Assembly (NCBI GenBank): GCA_963811255.1
Contig: CAWEQI010000003.1
Coordinates: 1,178,001 to 1,242,000 of the forward strand
Reading direction: 5' to 3'
DNA from: Croceibacterium_B sp963811255
GTDB taxonomy: Bacteria; Pseudomonadota; Alphaproteobacteria; Sphingomonadales; Sphingomonadaceae
Length of the DNA: 64,000 nucleotides
Both the position numbers and the translations under genes were made by a program. The notes under the pieces were generated by a model. The model was not told where the DNA came from. It saw only the letters and a list, made by a program, of their open reading frames with translations, and did no database searches. Below, piece after piece: positions 17,780-26,602 of the stretch (position 1 is the stretch's first letter; every line of letters starts with the position of its first letter).

Positions 17780-19966
17780 ATGCCCGAACTCGTGATCCGC
17801 CGCGGTCTGGAAGAGCCCGACACCTCGGAAACATTCAGGCCGCACAAGCCCGAGCGGCCGGACAAGTCGATGGGCGGGCGGCCCTTCGTGCTCGAATCCG
17901 ATTACCAGCCGGCCGGCGACCAGCCGACCGCGATCCGCGAGTTGGTCCAGGCGGCGCGCGAGGGCGAGCGGACGCAGGTGCTGCTCGGCGTGACGGGCAG
18001 CGGCAAGACCTTCACTATGGCCAAGGTGATCGAGGAGCTGCAGCGCCCCGCCCTGATCCTCGCGCCGAACAAGATCCTCGCCGCCCAGCTCTATGGCGAG
18101 TTCAAGAGCTTCTTTCCGAGCAATGCGGTCGAGTATTTCGTCAGCTATTACGACTACTACCAGCCCGAAGCCTACGTGCCACGCAGCGACACCTACATAG
18201 AGAAGGAAAGCTCGGTGAACGAGGCGATCGACCGCATGCGCCACTCGGCCACCCGCGCGCTGCTCGAGCGCGACGACGTGATCATCGTGGCTTCGGTCAG
18301 TTGCCTGTACGGCATCGGTTCGGTCGAGACCTATTCGGCGATGACTTTCGACCTGAAGAGGGGCCAGACGGTCGACCAGCGCGAGATCATCCGCAAGCTG
18401 GTGGCGCTGCAATACAAGCGCAACGACGCGAACTTCGTGCGCGGCGCGTTCCGCGTGCGCGGCGACAGCTTGGAGATCTTTCCGAGCCACTATGAGGACA
18501 TGGCTTGGCGGATCACCTTCTTCGGCGACGACATCGAAGACATCGCCGAATTCGATCCGCTGACCGGCAAGAAGGGCGCCAGCCTCGACAGCGTGCGCGT
18601 GTACGCCAACAGCCACTACGTCACGCCGGGGCCGACGATGAAGCAGGCGATGCAAGCGATCCGCTTCGAGCTGGAGGAGCGGCTGAAGGAACTGCATGCC
18701 GAAGGCCGGTTGCTCGAAGCCCAGCGGCTGGAGCAGCGGACCAACTTCGACCTTGAGATGATCGCCGCTACCGGCAGCTGCGCCGGGATCGAGAACTACA
18801 GCCGCTTCCTCACCGGCCGGCTGCCGGGCGAGCCGCCGCCGACGCTGTTCGAATATCTGCCCGACAACGCGCTGCTGTTCGTCGACGAAAGCCACCAGAC
18901 GGTGCCGCAAGTCGGGGCGATGGCGCGCGGCGACCACCGGCGCAAGATCACCCTCGCCGAATACGGCTTCCGCCTGCCGAGCTGCATCGACAACCGCCCG
19001 CTGCGTTTCAACGAGTGGGACGCAATGCGCCCGCAGACGGTCGCCGTTTCGGCCACGCCAGGCCCGTGGGAGCTCGAGCAGACGGGCGGCGTGTTCGCCG
19101 AGCAGGTGATCCGCCCGACCGGGCTGATCGATCCGCCGGTCGAGATCAAGCCGGTCGAGGACCAGGTGCAGGATTGCATCGCCGAATGCCGCAAGACCGC
19201 CGCGCTGGGCTATCGCACGCTGGTCACCACGTTGACCAAGCGCATGGCCGAGGACCTGACCGAGTTCATGCACGAGGCGGGCTTGCGCGTGCGCTACATG
19301 CATTCGGACGTCGAGACGCTGGAGCGCATCGAGCTGATCCGCGACTTGCGGCTCGGGGTCTACGACGTGCTCGTCGGCATCAACCTGCTGCGCGAAGGAC
19401 TCGACATTCCCGAATGCGGGCTCGTCGCCATCCTCGACGCCGACAAGGAAGGCTTCCTCCGCTCCGAAACCAGCCTGATCCAGACCATCGGCCGCGCCGC
19501 GCGCAACGTCGATGGCCGGGTGATCCTCTACGCCGACCGGATCACCGGCAGCATGGAGCGGGCGATGGCGGAAACCGACCGCCGGCGCGAGAAACAGCAC
19601 GAGTTCAACCAGGCGAACGGCATCACCCCGGCGACGATCAAGCGCCGCATCGCCGACATCGTCGCCGACACCGCCAGCCGAGACAGCGTGCTGGTCGACA
19701 CCGGCGACGAGGAGGTGACGCACCTCGTCGGCCATAACCTGCGCGCGTATATCGAGGACCTGGAGAAACGGATGCGCGCGGCGGCGGCGGATCTGGAGTT
19801 CGAAGAAGCCGGGCGACTGCGGGACGAGATCAGGCGGCTGGAAGCGGACGAATTGGGATTGCCCGACGACCAGAAGCGAGCGCCGCAGGTGGGGCGCCCG
19901 AACGAGGGCAAGCCGGGCACCCGCAAGATGCGCTACGGCAAGACGCAGCGGAAATGGGGGCGGTAA
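17780..19966 (+). CDS. uvrB: Excinuclease ABC subunit B
   Basis: UvrB (728 aa; E. coli 673) is the helicase-like core of nucleotide excision repair that takes damaged DNA from UvrA and recruits UvrC. Seen: an N-terminal extension of about 40 residues, Walker A GVTGSGKTFTMAKV, the beta-hairpin stretch YYDYYQPEAYVPRSDTYIEK that grips the lesion, the DEAD-like LLFVDESHQT, helicase motifs V-VI (GINLLREGLDIPE; QTIGRAARNVDG) and a C-terminal UVR motif (LEFEEAGRLRDEIRRLE) for UvrC. The basic tail (RKMRYGKTQRKWGR) is an addition. Divergent from the DUF3617 genes. Confidence 0.98.
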   Translation: MPELVIRRGLEEPDTSETFRPHKPERPDKSMGGRPFVLESDYQPAGDQPTAIRELVQAAREGERTQVLLGVTGSGKTFTMAKVIEELQRPALILAPNKILAAQLYGEFKSFFPSNAVEYFVSYYDYYQPEAYVPRSDTYIEKESSVNEAIDRMRHSATRALLERDDVIIVASVSCLYGIGSVETYSAMTFDLKRGQTVDQREIIRKLVALQYKRNDANFVRGAFRVRGDSLEIFPSHYEDMAWRITFFGDDIEDIAEFDPLTGKKGASLDSVRVYANSHYVTPGPTMKQAMQAIRFELEERLKELHAEGRLLEAQRLEQRTNFDLEMIAATGSCAGIENYSRFLTGRLPGEPPPTLFEYLPDNALLFVDESHQTVPQVGAMARGDHRRKITLAEYGFRLPSCIDNRPLRFNEWDAMRPQTVAVSATPGPWELEQTGGVFAEQVIRPTGLIDPPVEIKPVEDQVQDCIAECRKTAALGYRTLVTTLTKRMAEDLTEFMHEAGLRVRYMHSDVETLERIELIRDLRLGVYDVLVGINLLREGLDIPECGLVAILDADKEGFLRSETSLIQTIGRAARNVDGRVILYADRITGSMERAMAETDRRREKQHEFNQANGITPATIKRRIADIVADTASRDSVLVDTGDEEVTHLVGHNLRAYIEDLEKRMRAAAADLEFEEAGRLRDEIRRLEADELGLPDDQKRAPQVGRPNEGKPGTRKMRYGKTQRKWGR

Positions 19967-20082
19967 ACAAGGCGGAGCGCCAGATGTTCTGCGATCGGTA
20001 AACCGACGTATTCGAAAGCCGAAATCCGTTTCCGCCCTTCACCACCCTTGCCGCCCGCGCCACGACAGCTAAAGGGCGGGCA

Positions 20083-20640
20083 ATGCCTCTTTCGGTTCGC
20101 ACCGCGAGAACGCTCGTGGCCGCATTGCTGCTAACTCCCCTCGCCGGCTGCCACCGCGTTCGGCAGGAGCCGGAGCAGGCGCAGCGGATTGCGCTGGACA
20201 AGGTGCCCTCGCATGGCGAGGAGCCGCTGCCCTCGCCGGACACGACCGGCGCCAGTTGGACCGCTTCGGCGAACGGCCACGCGCTCGATTTCGACAAACC
20301 CGGCGAGCGGCCGTTCCTGACGCTGGCGTGCAATCCCGCCACCGATCCCCCGCAAATCACCATCATTCGCCATGTGCGGTCTCATGCCGGCGAGAAGGCG
20401 CTGTTCCCGGTGATCGGCCACGGCAGGATCTCGCGGTTCAAGGTGGACGCGGCGCACGTCGATGGCGAATGGCGCTGGCAAGGAACCCTGCCGGCCGACG
20501 ACCCGCAACTCGAGGTGTTCGACACGACGCACGACCTGGAGGCGACCTTGCCCGGCGGCGGCACCGTCAAGGCCAACGGGAGCGATGCGCCGGGGCAATT
20601 CATCGCCCATTGCAAAGAACAGGGCAAAGCGGCGGGCTAA
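20083..20640 (+). CDS. Hypothetical lipoprotein
   Basis: A 185-aa lipoprotein: LVAALLLTPLAGCHRVRQ gives a signal with a lipobox Cys at about residue 23. The mature part (FLTLACNPATDPPQITIIRH; DLEATLPGGGTVKANGSDA; QFIAHC) looks like a small beta-rich domain with two cysteines that could pair. Family not recognised. Its stop codon overlaps that of the convergent LysR gene by two bases. Confidence 0.75.
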   Translation: MPLSVRTARTLVAALLLTPLAGCHRVRQEPEQAQRIALDKVPSHGEEPLPSPDTTGASWTASANGHALDFDKPGERPFLTLACNPATDPPQITIIRHVRSHAGEKALFPVIGHGRISRFKVDAAHVDGEWRWQGTLPADDPQLEVFDTTHDLEATLPGGGTVKANGSDAPGQFIAHCKEQGKAAG

Positions 20641-21431
20641 CCCTCGCCCCCCAGGAAAGCCACCAGCGCGCGGACCTTCTTCTGCCGCCATTGCGGGCGC
20701 GGAGCGACCAGCCAGTAGGCGCGGCGGCCCTCCTCCGGGCCCTGCAATATGGTCAGCCGCCCGGCCTCGAGCGCTTCCTCGCACAGCAGCAGCGGCAGCA
20801 TCGCCTTGCCGAGGCCGGCGAGCGCGCTGGCCAGCGCTTGGCCGGCATCGCCGGCGAGGATCCCGGGCTCGGCGCCTTCGGGCAGCGGCGCGCCGGGCCA
20901 AGCGATCCACTCGTCGGGCGCATTCTCGGCGGCGACGATCACCCGCTGCGCGGGCGCCAACTGCACGCCTTCGAGCTCGCCCGGCCCATCGACCAGGCGC
21001 ACGGCGAGGTCGAGGTTGGCCTCGGTGAAATCGACCTCTTCGCCGCCGACGATTTGGTAGCGCACCTCGGGGTTCACCCGGCGATAATCGGCGAGGCGCT
21101 GCGACAGCCATTGGGCGTAAAACTCGCGCGGCGCGGCGATGGTGAAGACATGGCTGGACTGCCCGGCCTGCATCGCCTGAACCGATTCCTCGAACCGCAG
21201 GAAGCCCTCGCGCAAGGGATCGAGTCCGGCTTCGGCCTCGTCGGTCAGCTTGAGCCCCTTGCTGGTGCGGCGGAACAGCACCACGCCGAGCACGTCCTCG
21301 AGCGCACGGATCTGCTGGCCGACCGCCGCCGGGGTGACCGCGAGTTCGTCGGCCGCCCGAGTGAACGACAGATGCCGCGCGGCGGCGTCGAACACGCGCA
21401 GGGCGTTCAAGGGCAGGTGCGTTCGCTTCAT
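20637..21431 (-). CDS. LysR-family regulator, GcvA-like
   Basis: A 264-aa LysR-type regulator. The N-terminal helix-turn-helix is clear (LPLNALRVFDAAARHLSFTR, then AADELAVTPAAVGQQIRALE), and the PLNALR...AVGQQI wording is typical of the GcvA/AmpR-like group. The C-terminal sensor domain begins near residue 90 (SSHVFTIAAPREFYAQWL) and is a little short. It is divergent from the hemerythrin gene with about 120 bp between, so that gene is a candidate target. Its ligand is unknown. Confidence 0.88.
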   Translation of the reverse strand: MKRTHLPLNALRVFDAAARHLSFTRAADELAVTPAAVGQQIRALEDVLGVVLFRRTSKGLKLTDEAEAGLDPLREGFLRFEESVQAMQAGQSSHVFTIAAPREFYAQWLSQRLADYRRVNPEVRYQIVGGEEVDFTEANLDLAVRLVDGPGELEGVQLAPAQRVIVAAENAPDEWIAWPGAPLPEGAEPGILAGDAGQALASALAGLGKAMLPLLLCEEALEAGRLTILQGPEEGRRAYWLVAPRPQWRQKKVRALVAFLGGEG

Positions 21432-21486
21432 CGCGGGGAGCCGTTTAGGGGCCGCGCCGATTTCCGGCAATGGCCGCGATTAACAG

Positions 21487-21511
21487 GGAAACCCTGGCCG
21501 CGCCTGCCGTT
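21487..21511 (+). promoter_or_regulatory. Possible EcfG-type general stress promoter
   Basis: GGAAA-N16-CGTT differs by one base from the alphaproteobacterial EcfG consensus GGAAC-N16/17-CGTT and lies about 40 bp before the hemerythrin ATG. Genes of this type are often in the general stress regulon. The mismatch at a conserved base keeps confidence low. Confidence 0.3.
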
Positions 21512-21551
21512 GATCAAGCGAACCGCCACGCCACGCGACAGGAGCTTCGCC

Positions 21552-22085
21552 ATGGAAATCATCGACGTTATCCTCAACGACCATCACGAGCAGCGCAAAC
21601 TGTTCCTCCTGATCGAGCAGATCGATCCATCGGAGACCGACGCGCTCGCGGCGATCTGGGAGCGGCTCAAGAACCTGCTCGAGGTGCACGCGGAGGCCGA
21701 GGAGCTGCACTTTTATCCTACGGTGCTCAAAGTCGGCACCGGCGCCAGCGATGCCCCAAGCGCCGAGGCGGAGACGAAGGACGCGATCAAGGACCACAAC
21801 GAGATTCGCGACGCCGCGCGGCAAGTGCAGAACTATGACGTCGGCTCGAAGGAGTGGTTCGCCGCCGTCGAGAAAGCCAACAAGAAGAACGCCACGCACA
21901 TGGCCGAGGAGGAGCGCCAGGCCATGGCCGATTTCCGCCAGCACGCCAGCCCCGAACAACGGCGCCAGCTGGCCCTCAAGTTCCTCGCCTACGAATACCA
22001 CCACCTGAACGGCATCAAGGCGAAGAACGACGATCCGGACGAATACGTGCGCGAGCACGGCGGCAAAGTCAGTGAACCGGCCTAA
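21552..22085 (+). CDS. Hemerythrin HHE domain protein
   Basis: A 177-aa cytosolic protein with a four-helix HHE cation-binding domain. Likely diiron ligands are visible in order: DHHEQRKLF, HAEAEELHFYPTV, DHNEIRDAAR, THMAEEERQ. The C-terminus (LAYEYHHLNGIKAK) adds two more histidines. AGGAG precedes the ATG at 21552. Such proteins bind oxygen or NO, or help repair iron-sulfur clusters. The LysR gene upstream and Crp/Fnr gene downstream suggest redox or stress control. Confidence 0.92.
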   Translation: MEIIDVILNDHHEQRKLFLLIEQIDPSETDALAAIWERLKNLLEVHAEAEELHFYPTVLKVGTGASDAPSAEAETKDAIKDHNEIRDAARQVQNYDVGSKEWFAAVEKANKKNATHMAEEERQAMADFRQHASPEQRRQLALKFLAYEYHHLNGIKAKNDDPDEYVREHGGKVSEPA

Positions 22086-22289
22086 CCCGTCGCATGATCT
22101 GCGCGCTGCCCGCCCGCACGGAGTGGGCGCACGCAGGCATTGCGCGGCGACGGCGGCGGTGAGACGCCGGCTGGCGCCGAAGGTCAACAAAACATTGCCA
22201 AATTGTGGAGGCTTGTCGGGTATATGACACGCCTGCGCCTGGCGTCGCGCTAGGGGCCGCTTTCGCTTGGGAGAGGAAGATCCACAGCC

Positions 22290-23006
22290 ATGCCGAGACG
22301 CAATGCCCTCATTGCCAGCATCGAGCCGGAGCTGTGGGCCCAGTTCGAGGACCGGTTCACGCCTTTCGAGTTCGACGGCGGCCGCGATCTCCAGCGGCCC
22401 GGCGACGATGTCAATCTCGTGCAGTTCCCCACCACGGCCGTGATCGTGCTCGGCGTGGAAACGCTGGCCGGCGAGAGCGTCAATGTCGCCCTGCTCGGGC
22501 CCGAAGGGGCGGTCGGCGTGCTCGAGGCCTGCGGCAGCCGCAAGATCTATCACCGCGCGACGGTGCAATTCGGGGGCGTGGTCTGGCAATCGCCGGCGGC
22601 GACGTATCGGGCGCTCTATGAATTAAGCCGGGCGCTGCGTATCGCCGTCCACAAGTACATGGAAACGCTGTTGGTCGAGGCGCGCCAGAACGTCGCCTGC
22701 AATGCGCTGCACGGGGTCGAGCATCGGCTCGCCCGGACCTTGCTCGAGGGGTGCGACAAGTCCGGATCGCTGAAGCTGCCGATCACGCAGGTGGCGCTCG
22801 CGCAACTGCTGGGAGTCCAGCGCACGACCGTCGCCGCGGCGATGTCGTCGCTGCAGCGCAGCGGCGCCATCCGCACCGACCGTGCGGGCGGCCTGGAGGT
22901 CATCGATTACGCGCGTCTCGAAGCGGCGGCGTGCAGCTGTCGCGAATCGCTGGCGTTCGTGCGCAACGATATCCGTTTGCGCTCGACCGAGATTTGCGAA
23001 AGCTAA
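22290..23006 (+). CDS. Crp/Fnr-family transcription regulator
   Basis: A 238-aa regulator. Residues of about 20-125 form a cyclic-nucleotide-binding-like barrel, though the usual cAMP-pocket RxS motif is not apparent, and there is no N-terminal four-cysteine cluster, so it is neither a standard Crp nor Fnr. The C-terminal winged helix is clear (LPITQVALAQLLGVQRTTVA, then AAMSSLQRSGAI). GGGAGAGGAAG precedes the ATG. It sits between a hemerythrin gene and an HWE kinase. Its stop abuts the stop of the convergent twin-CX3C gene. Confidence 0.9.
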   Translation: MPRRNALIASIEPELWAQFEDRFTPFEFDGGRDLQRPGDDVNLVQFPTTAVIVLGVETLAGESVNVALLGPEGAVGVLEACGSRKIYHRATVQFGGVVWQSPAATYRALYELSRALRIAVHKYMETLLVEARQNVACNALHGVEHRLARTLLEGCDKSGSLKLPITQVALAQLLGVQRTTVAAAMSSLQRSGAIRTDRAGGLEVIDYARLEAAACSCRESLAFVRNDIRLRSTEICES

Positions 23007-23171
23007 CTACTCTTCGAGGACGCTCGCCGCGGCCTCGCACAGCGCTTCGCATGTCTTCAGCGCCGCCTGTCCGGTGAGCGAAACGCCGAACGGCCGATCG
23101 GGCGCGCGCAGCACGACCTCGCCTTCGCAAATCTCTACACACAGCGGCTTGTCCAATACGTCGGTGTCCAT
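23007..23171 (-). CDS. Small protein with twin CX3C motif (54 aa)
   Basis: A 54-codon gene, AGAGGAA before its ATG at 23171, with codon use like its neighbours. Four cysteines sit as CVEIC (residues 11-15) and CEALC (41-45), two CX3C pairs 25 residues apart. Between them lies GEVVLRAPDRPFGVSLTGQA, resembling short uncharacterised alphaproteobacterial proteins with a beta stretch followed by a helix. The cysteine pairs could bind metal or form two disulfides in a helical hairpin. There is no signal peptide. It is convergent with the Crp/Fnr gene, with adjacent stops, and divergent from the HWE kinase. Confidence 0.75.
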   Translation of the reverse strand: MDTDVLDKPLCVEICEGEVVLRAPDRPFGVSLTGQAALKTCEALCEAAASVLEE

Positions 23172-23425
23172 GGCACCGATTCCTCTTCTTCTGAGAGAGG
23201 GTGTCTTGCGTTCGCTGGAACTCCGCCGCGAGCGCTTCCACTGTCCTAACGAACGATACTGGCTAGTGTTGCGTCGCCGGTTGAAAACAATCGAAAAAAT
23301 CGCTCGCCCTGTCGGGTATCCTACACCTGGCGGAGAATCGCGCGGCTATAGCGCTGCGGTGGCGCCGTGGGCCGCCGCCGCCCTGGGCTGCGGCCCCGCG
23401 ACAGGGCCCAAGGCAGGAGGGGGTC

Positions 23426-24380
23426 GTGGAAGCCACATTAACCGAGTTGCTCGATTATGTGCCGGTGTTCGTCCGCAGGCCCGACGGTGAGATCCTCTAC
23501 TGGACCGAGGGCTGCCGCGAACTCTACGGCTATACGGCGGCCGAAGCTCACGGCCGAGCCGCGCATGAGTTGCTGAAGACCCAGTTTCCGGTGCCCGGAA
23601 AAAATTGGCGCCGCCCTGTCCTCGAAAGGCAAGTGGAGCGGACGACTGCGACAGACCGGCAAGTCCGGCCGGACGATCTGGACCGAGACCTTGCTGGTGC
23701 AGCGCGACAGCGTCGATCCGGGCGGCGCCATTGTGGTCGAGCAAAGCACCGACGTGACGGACCGCGTTCATCTGGAGGAGAAGAACGCCCTTCTCGCCCG
23801 CGAGCTGCAACATCGCGTCAGGAACATCCTCGCGATCGCCCAGGCGGTTGCCCGGATGAGCTTTCCCGATGCCCCGCCCGCGCAGCGGCGCAAAATGGAG
23901 GAGCGCCTTGCCGCCGTCGGCGAGGCCGTGAAGCTGTTGCAGGACCGCTCATGGAAGGAAGCCGAGCTGCGCGGAGTGATCGAGGAAATCGGCCGCAACA
24001 CCGGCGTCAGCGAGCGGATCGCCGCGGATGGGCCCGATGTCGCCGTCGACTTTGACGATGCTATGGGCCTGTCGCTGGCCTTGCACGAGCTGTGCACCAA
24101 TGCTCTCAAGTACGGCGCCCTGAGCCGCCCCGGCGGCACGGTTTCGCTTTCGTGGGGGAGCGATCCGCAAGAGCCCGACATGGTTCGCGTGCGCTGGAAG
24201 GAAAGCGGCGGCCCGCCGGTCGTGCCGCCGTCACGGACCGGCTTCGGCACTCTGCTGATCCGCCGAGCGGTCGCCGGGCGAACGGGCGTCCAGCTCGATT
24301 ACGCTCCCGACGGGCTCGCTTGCGAGCTGCGCATGCGGCGAGCCGGCGAGCCAAGCGAGCCGGCGACCCGCATCGCCTGA
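23426..24380 (+). pseudogene. PAS-HWE histidine kinase, frameshifted
   Basis: The PAS part starts at GTG 23426 behind GGCAGGAGG (LLDYVPVFVRRPDGEILYWT, then EGCRELYGYTAAEA), and the kinase part ends at 24380 in another frame. Reading shifts at about 23600: the second frame continues PEKIGAALSSKGKWSG, which fits a PAS domain, so one extra C in GTGCCCGG would explain it. The kinase has an H-box with ELQHRVRNILAIAQ, an N-box HELCTNALKYGALS and WKESGGPPV, the HWE hallmark. If the shift is real, sensing is cut from catalysis; if a sequencing error, this is an intact 317-residue soluble kinase. Confidence 0.85.
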
Positions 24381-24477
24381 CGCATATCAAGGCCTGCGCG
24401 ATGTTGCTCGCGTTGCATGTGCTGGCGATCGCGGCGCGCTTCGGTCCGCTCTGGACGATCGAGCACCAGTTCGCAGG

Positions 24478-24888
24478 TCAGCGCGCTTCGGCGGGTGCGG
24501 CGAGCGGGAAGAATGGAATCAGCACCTCGAACAGGCGCCCTTCCCCGTCGCGGAAGGTGTAGTGCCCTTCCATCGAGCCGTGCGGGGTCGCCAGCGGGCA
24601 GCCCGAGACGTAGTCGTGCGTTTCCACCGGCGCGAGCACCGGGGTCTCGCCGACCACGCCCTCGCCATCGACCAGGCTGACCATTCCCCGCGCGTCGGTG
24701 ATACGCCAGTGGCGGGTGAGGAGCTGAACCACATCGTCACGACCGTTCTCGATCCGGATGTGATAGACCCAGAACCACTTGCCCGCCTCGACCCGCGATT
24801 GCTCGGGCATGAAGGTCACCGAGACGCGGACCGAAACCCCTTCAGTAATCGCCGTGTGCTGAAACAGGGTACGAAGCGCGTCGAGCAT
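24478..24888 (-). CDS. apaG: ApaG domain protein
   Basis: A 136-aa ApaG protein, close to the usual 125-130. The all-beta fold is clear: TEGVSVRVSVTFMPEQSR, WFWVYHIRIENGRDDVVQLL, RHWRITDARG, the glycine-rich GEGVVGETPVLAPVETHDYV, then SGCPLATPHGSMEGHYTF. ApaG is linked to cobalt/magnesium tolerance and Ap4A levels in enterics, without a firm biochemical role. The ATG at 24888 gives the family's normal length; a TTG 13 codons upstream is possible. It lies downstream of metZ on the same strand. Confidence 0.95.
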   Translation of the reverse strand: MLDALRTLFQHTAITEGVSVRVSVTFMPEQSRVEAGKWFWVYHIRIENGRDDVVQLLTRHWRITDARGMVSLVDGEGVVGETPVLAPVETHDYVSGCPLATPHGSMEGHYTFRDGEGRLFEVLIPFFPLAAPAEAR

Positions 24889-24982
24889 GATGCGGCGCAG
24901 CGTAACGGCTTTGTCGGTGCCCCGCAATCGGCCTGCGGTGGATTGCCGAAGCTGTCCCCCGCCGAATGGGCGATGCGCTAGA

Positions 24983-26188
24983 CTAGACGCCCGCCTTACG
25001 AAGCGCCTGGTCGAGGTCGTCGATTACGTCCTGCGGATCCTCCAGGCCGACGTTGAGGCGCAGCATGCCTTCGGAAACGCCCATCTCCTCGCGCGCCTCG
25101 GGGCTGACCGAATAGTGGGTGGTCGAGGCGTTGTGGCACATCAGCGAGCGGGCATCGCCGATGTTGTTGGAGATGTCGATCAGCGTCAGGGCATTGAGAA
25201 CGGCGAACGCCTGCTCGCGGTCCTTCACCTCGAACGAGAAGATAGGACCGCAGGCATCCATCTGCTGCGTCGCGAGTTTGTGCTGAGGATGGCTCGGCAA
25301 GGCCGGAAAGTTGATCCGCGGCACCCGACCCTCGAGGAATTTCCCCACCTCGAGCGCATTCTCGCTCTGCTTGCGGGCGCGCAGATTGAGCGTTTCGAGC
25401 CCCTTCAGCACGACCCAGGCATTGAACGGGGACAGATTGGGGCCGGTGTGCCGCTGCATCGCCAGCAGCTTGGTGGTGATGAAGTCCTTCGTCCCGCAGA
25501 CGGCGCCGGCGAGCACCCGCCCCTGCCCGTCCATCAGCTTGGTGGCCGAGTAGGCGACGACATCGGCGCCCCATTCCATCGGGCGCTGCAGCGCCGGGGT
25601 GGCGAAGGCGTTGTCCACCACGGTGGTGATGCCCCGCTCGCGCGCCAGACTGCAGACGAACTTGAGGTCGACGATGTCCATCGTCGGGTTGGCCGGGGTT
25701 TCGAAGAAGAACACCTTTGTGTTCGGCCGGATCGCGTCGACCCATGCCTGGTTGTCGCGCGCGTCGATGGTCGTCGAGCTGATCCCGAAGCGCGGAAACA
25801 ACTGGTCGACCAGCCAACGGCACGACCCGAACGCGGCGCGTCCGGCGACGATGTGATCGCCCTGGCTGAGCTGGCACAGCAGCGCGACGGTCATCGCCGC
25901 CATCCCGCTCGACTGAACACGGCACGCCTCCGCGCCTTCCATCGCCGCGATCCGTTCCTCGAGCATCGCCACCGTCGGGTTCTGCAGCCGCGAGTAGGTC
26001 ATACCCGGGGCTTCGCCGCGGAAGCGGGCGGCGGCAGTCTCGGCATCGTCGTAGGCATAGCCCGAGGTGAGGAAGATCGCCTCGCTGGTCTCGCCCTGCT
26101 CGCTGCGCCAGGTGCCGGCGCGCACGGCGCGAGTGGCGGGGCGCCATTTCGAGGTGATCGAGCGGTCGGTGCCGGTGGTCTTTTTCAT
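24983..26188 (-). CDS. metZ: O-succinylhomoserine sulfhydrylase
   Basis: MetZ (401 aa) is a Cys/Met-metabolism PLP enzyme that makes homocysteine from O-succinylhomoserine and sulfide. Seen: TRAVRAGTWRSEQGETSEAI, TYSRLQNPTVAMLEERIA, SSGMAAMTVALL, FFETPANPTMDIVDL, the PLP lysine in AYSATKLMDGQGR and the C-terminal GLEDPQDVIDDL. ATG at 26188 gives the normal length, although the frame continues upstream. The apaG gene follows. I looked for a known SAM riboswitch in the leader and did not recognise one. Confidence 0.95.
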   Translation of the reverse strand: MKKTTGTDRSITSKWRPATRAVRAGTWRSEQGETSEAIFLTSGYAYDDAETAAARFRGEAPGMTYSRLQNPTVAMLEERIAAMEGAEACRVQSSGMAAMTVALLCQLSQGDHIVAGRAAFGSCRWLVDQLFPRFGISSTTIDARDNQAWVDAIRPNTKVFFFETPANPTMDIVDLKFVCSLARERGITTVVDNAFATPALQRPMEWGADVVAYSATKLMDGQGRVLAGAVCGTKDFITTKLLAMQRHTGPNLSPFNAWVVLKGLETLNLRARKQSENALEVGKFLEGRVPRINFPALPSHPQHKLATQQMDACGPIFSFEVKDREQAFAVLNALTLIDISNNIGDARSLMCHNASTTHYSVSPEAREEMGVSEGMLRLNVGLEDPQDVIDDLDQALRKAGV

Positions 26189-26330
26189 CGCGCCGGGGGT
26201 GTAGGAGCGCGCGCGCAGGGGGGCAAGCAGTTCGCGGGACGGAACTCCACCCCCTCCTGACGCGGTTGAAACGTGCGGATGCGCCTCCACGTGCCCGATC
26301 CGCGCAGCGTCGAACGAGGAGAAGCCCTTT

Positions 26331-26552
26331 ATGCCCGGTCCGATCAAATTCCTGGTCAAAGACGACGGCTGGATACACACCGGGCTCGGGCTAGTCGGCA
26401 ATGTGCTGTTCTTTGCCGGCAGTATCCTGTTCCTGCCCGCGTTCAGCGACTGGAAGACCGTCGCGGTGTGGCTGTTCATCACCGGATCGTTCCTGATGCT
26501 GCTCGGCACGCTGGGCGACCTGATTGTGGGGATCTATCGCAAGAAGGGGTGA
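26331..26552 (+). CDS. YrhK-like small membrane protein
   Basis: A 73-aa protein with a good GAGGAG site before its ATG. Two transmembrane helices (GLVGNVLFFAGSILFL; AVWLFITGSFLMLLGTLGDL) joined by PAFSDWKTV match the YrhK domain. Role unknown. It is divergent from metZ, and the PMT gene follows 50 bp later. Confidence 0.85.
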   Translation: MPGPIKFLVKDDGWIHTGLGLVGNVLFFAGSILFLPAFSDWKTVAVWLFITGSFLMLLGTLGDLIVGIYRKKG

Positions 26553-26602
26553 GCGAGCAGCCGCTTGCCGCGACGGGGCCGGCTCAGTAACAGCCATAAA
26601 CG

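Noticed and set aside
17684..19735. 683-codon open frame on the minus strand opposite uvrB
   Set aside because: Mirror of uvrB, with no domains; it also runs through the divergent promoter region.
26189..26330. SAM-II or other SAM riboswitch ahead of metZ
   Set aside because: The leader is GC-rich and can pair (AGGGGG with CCCCCT), but I do not see the SAM-II core. A covariance-model search with the SAM families would settle it.
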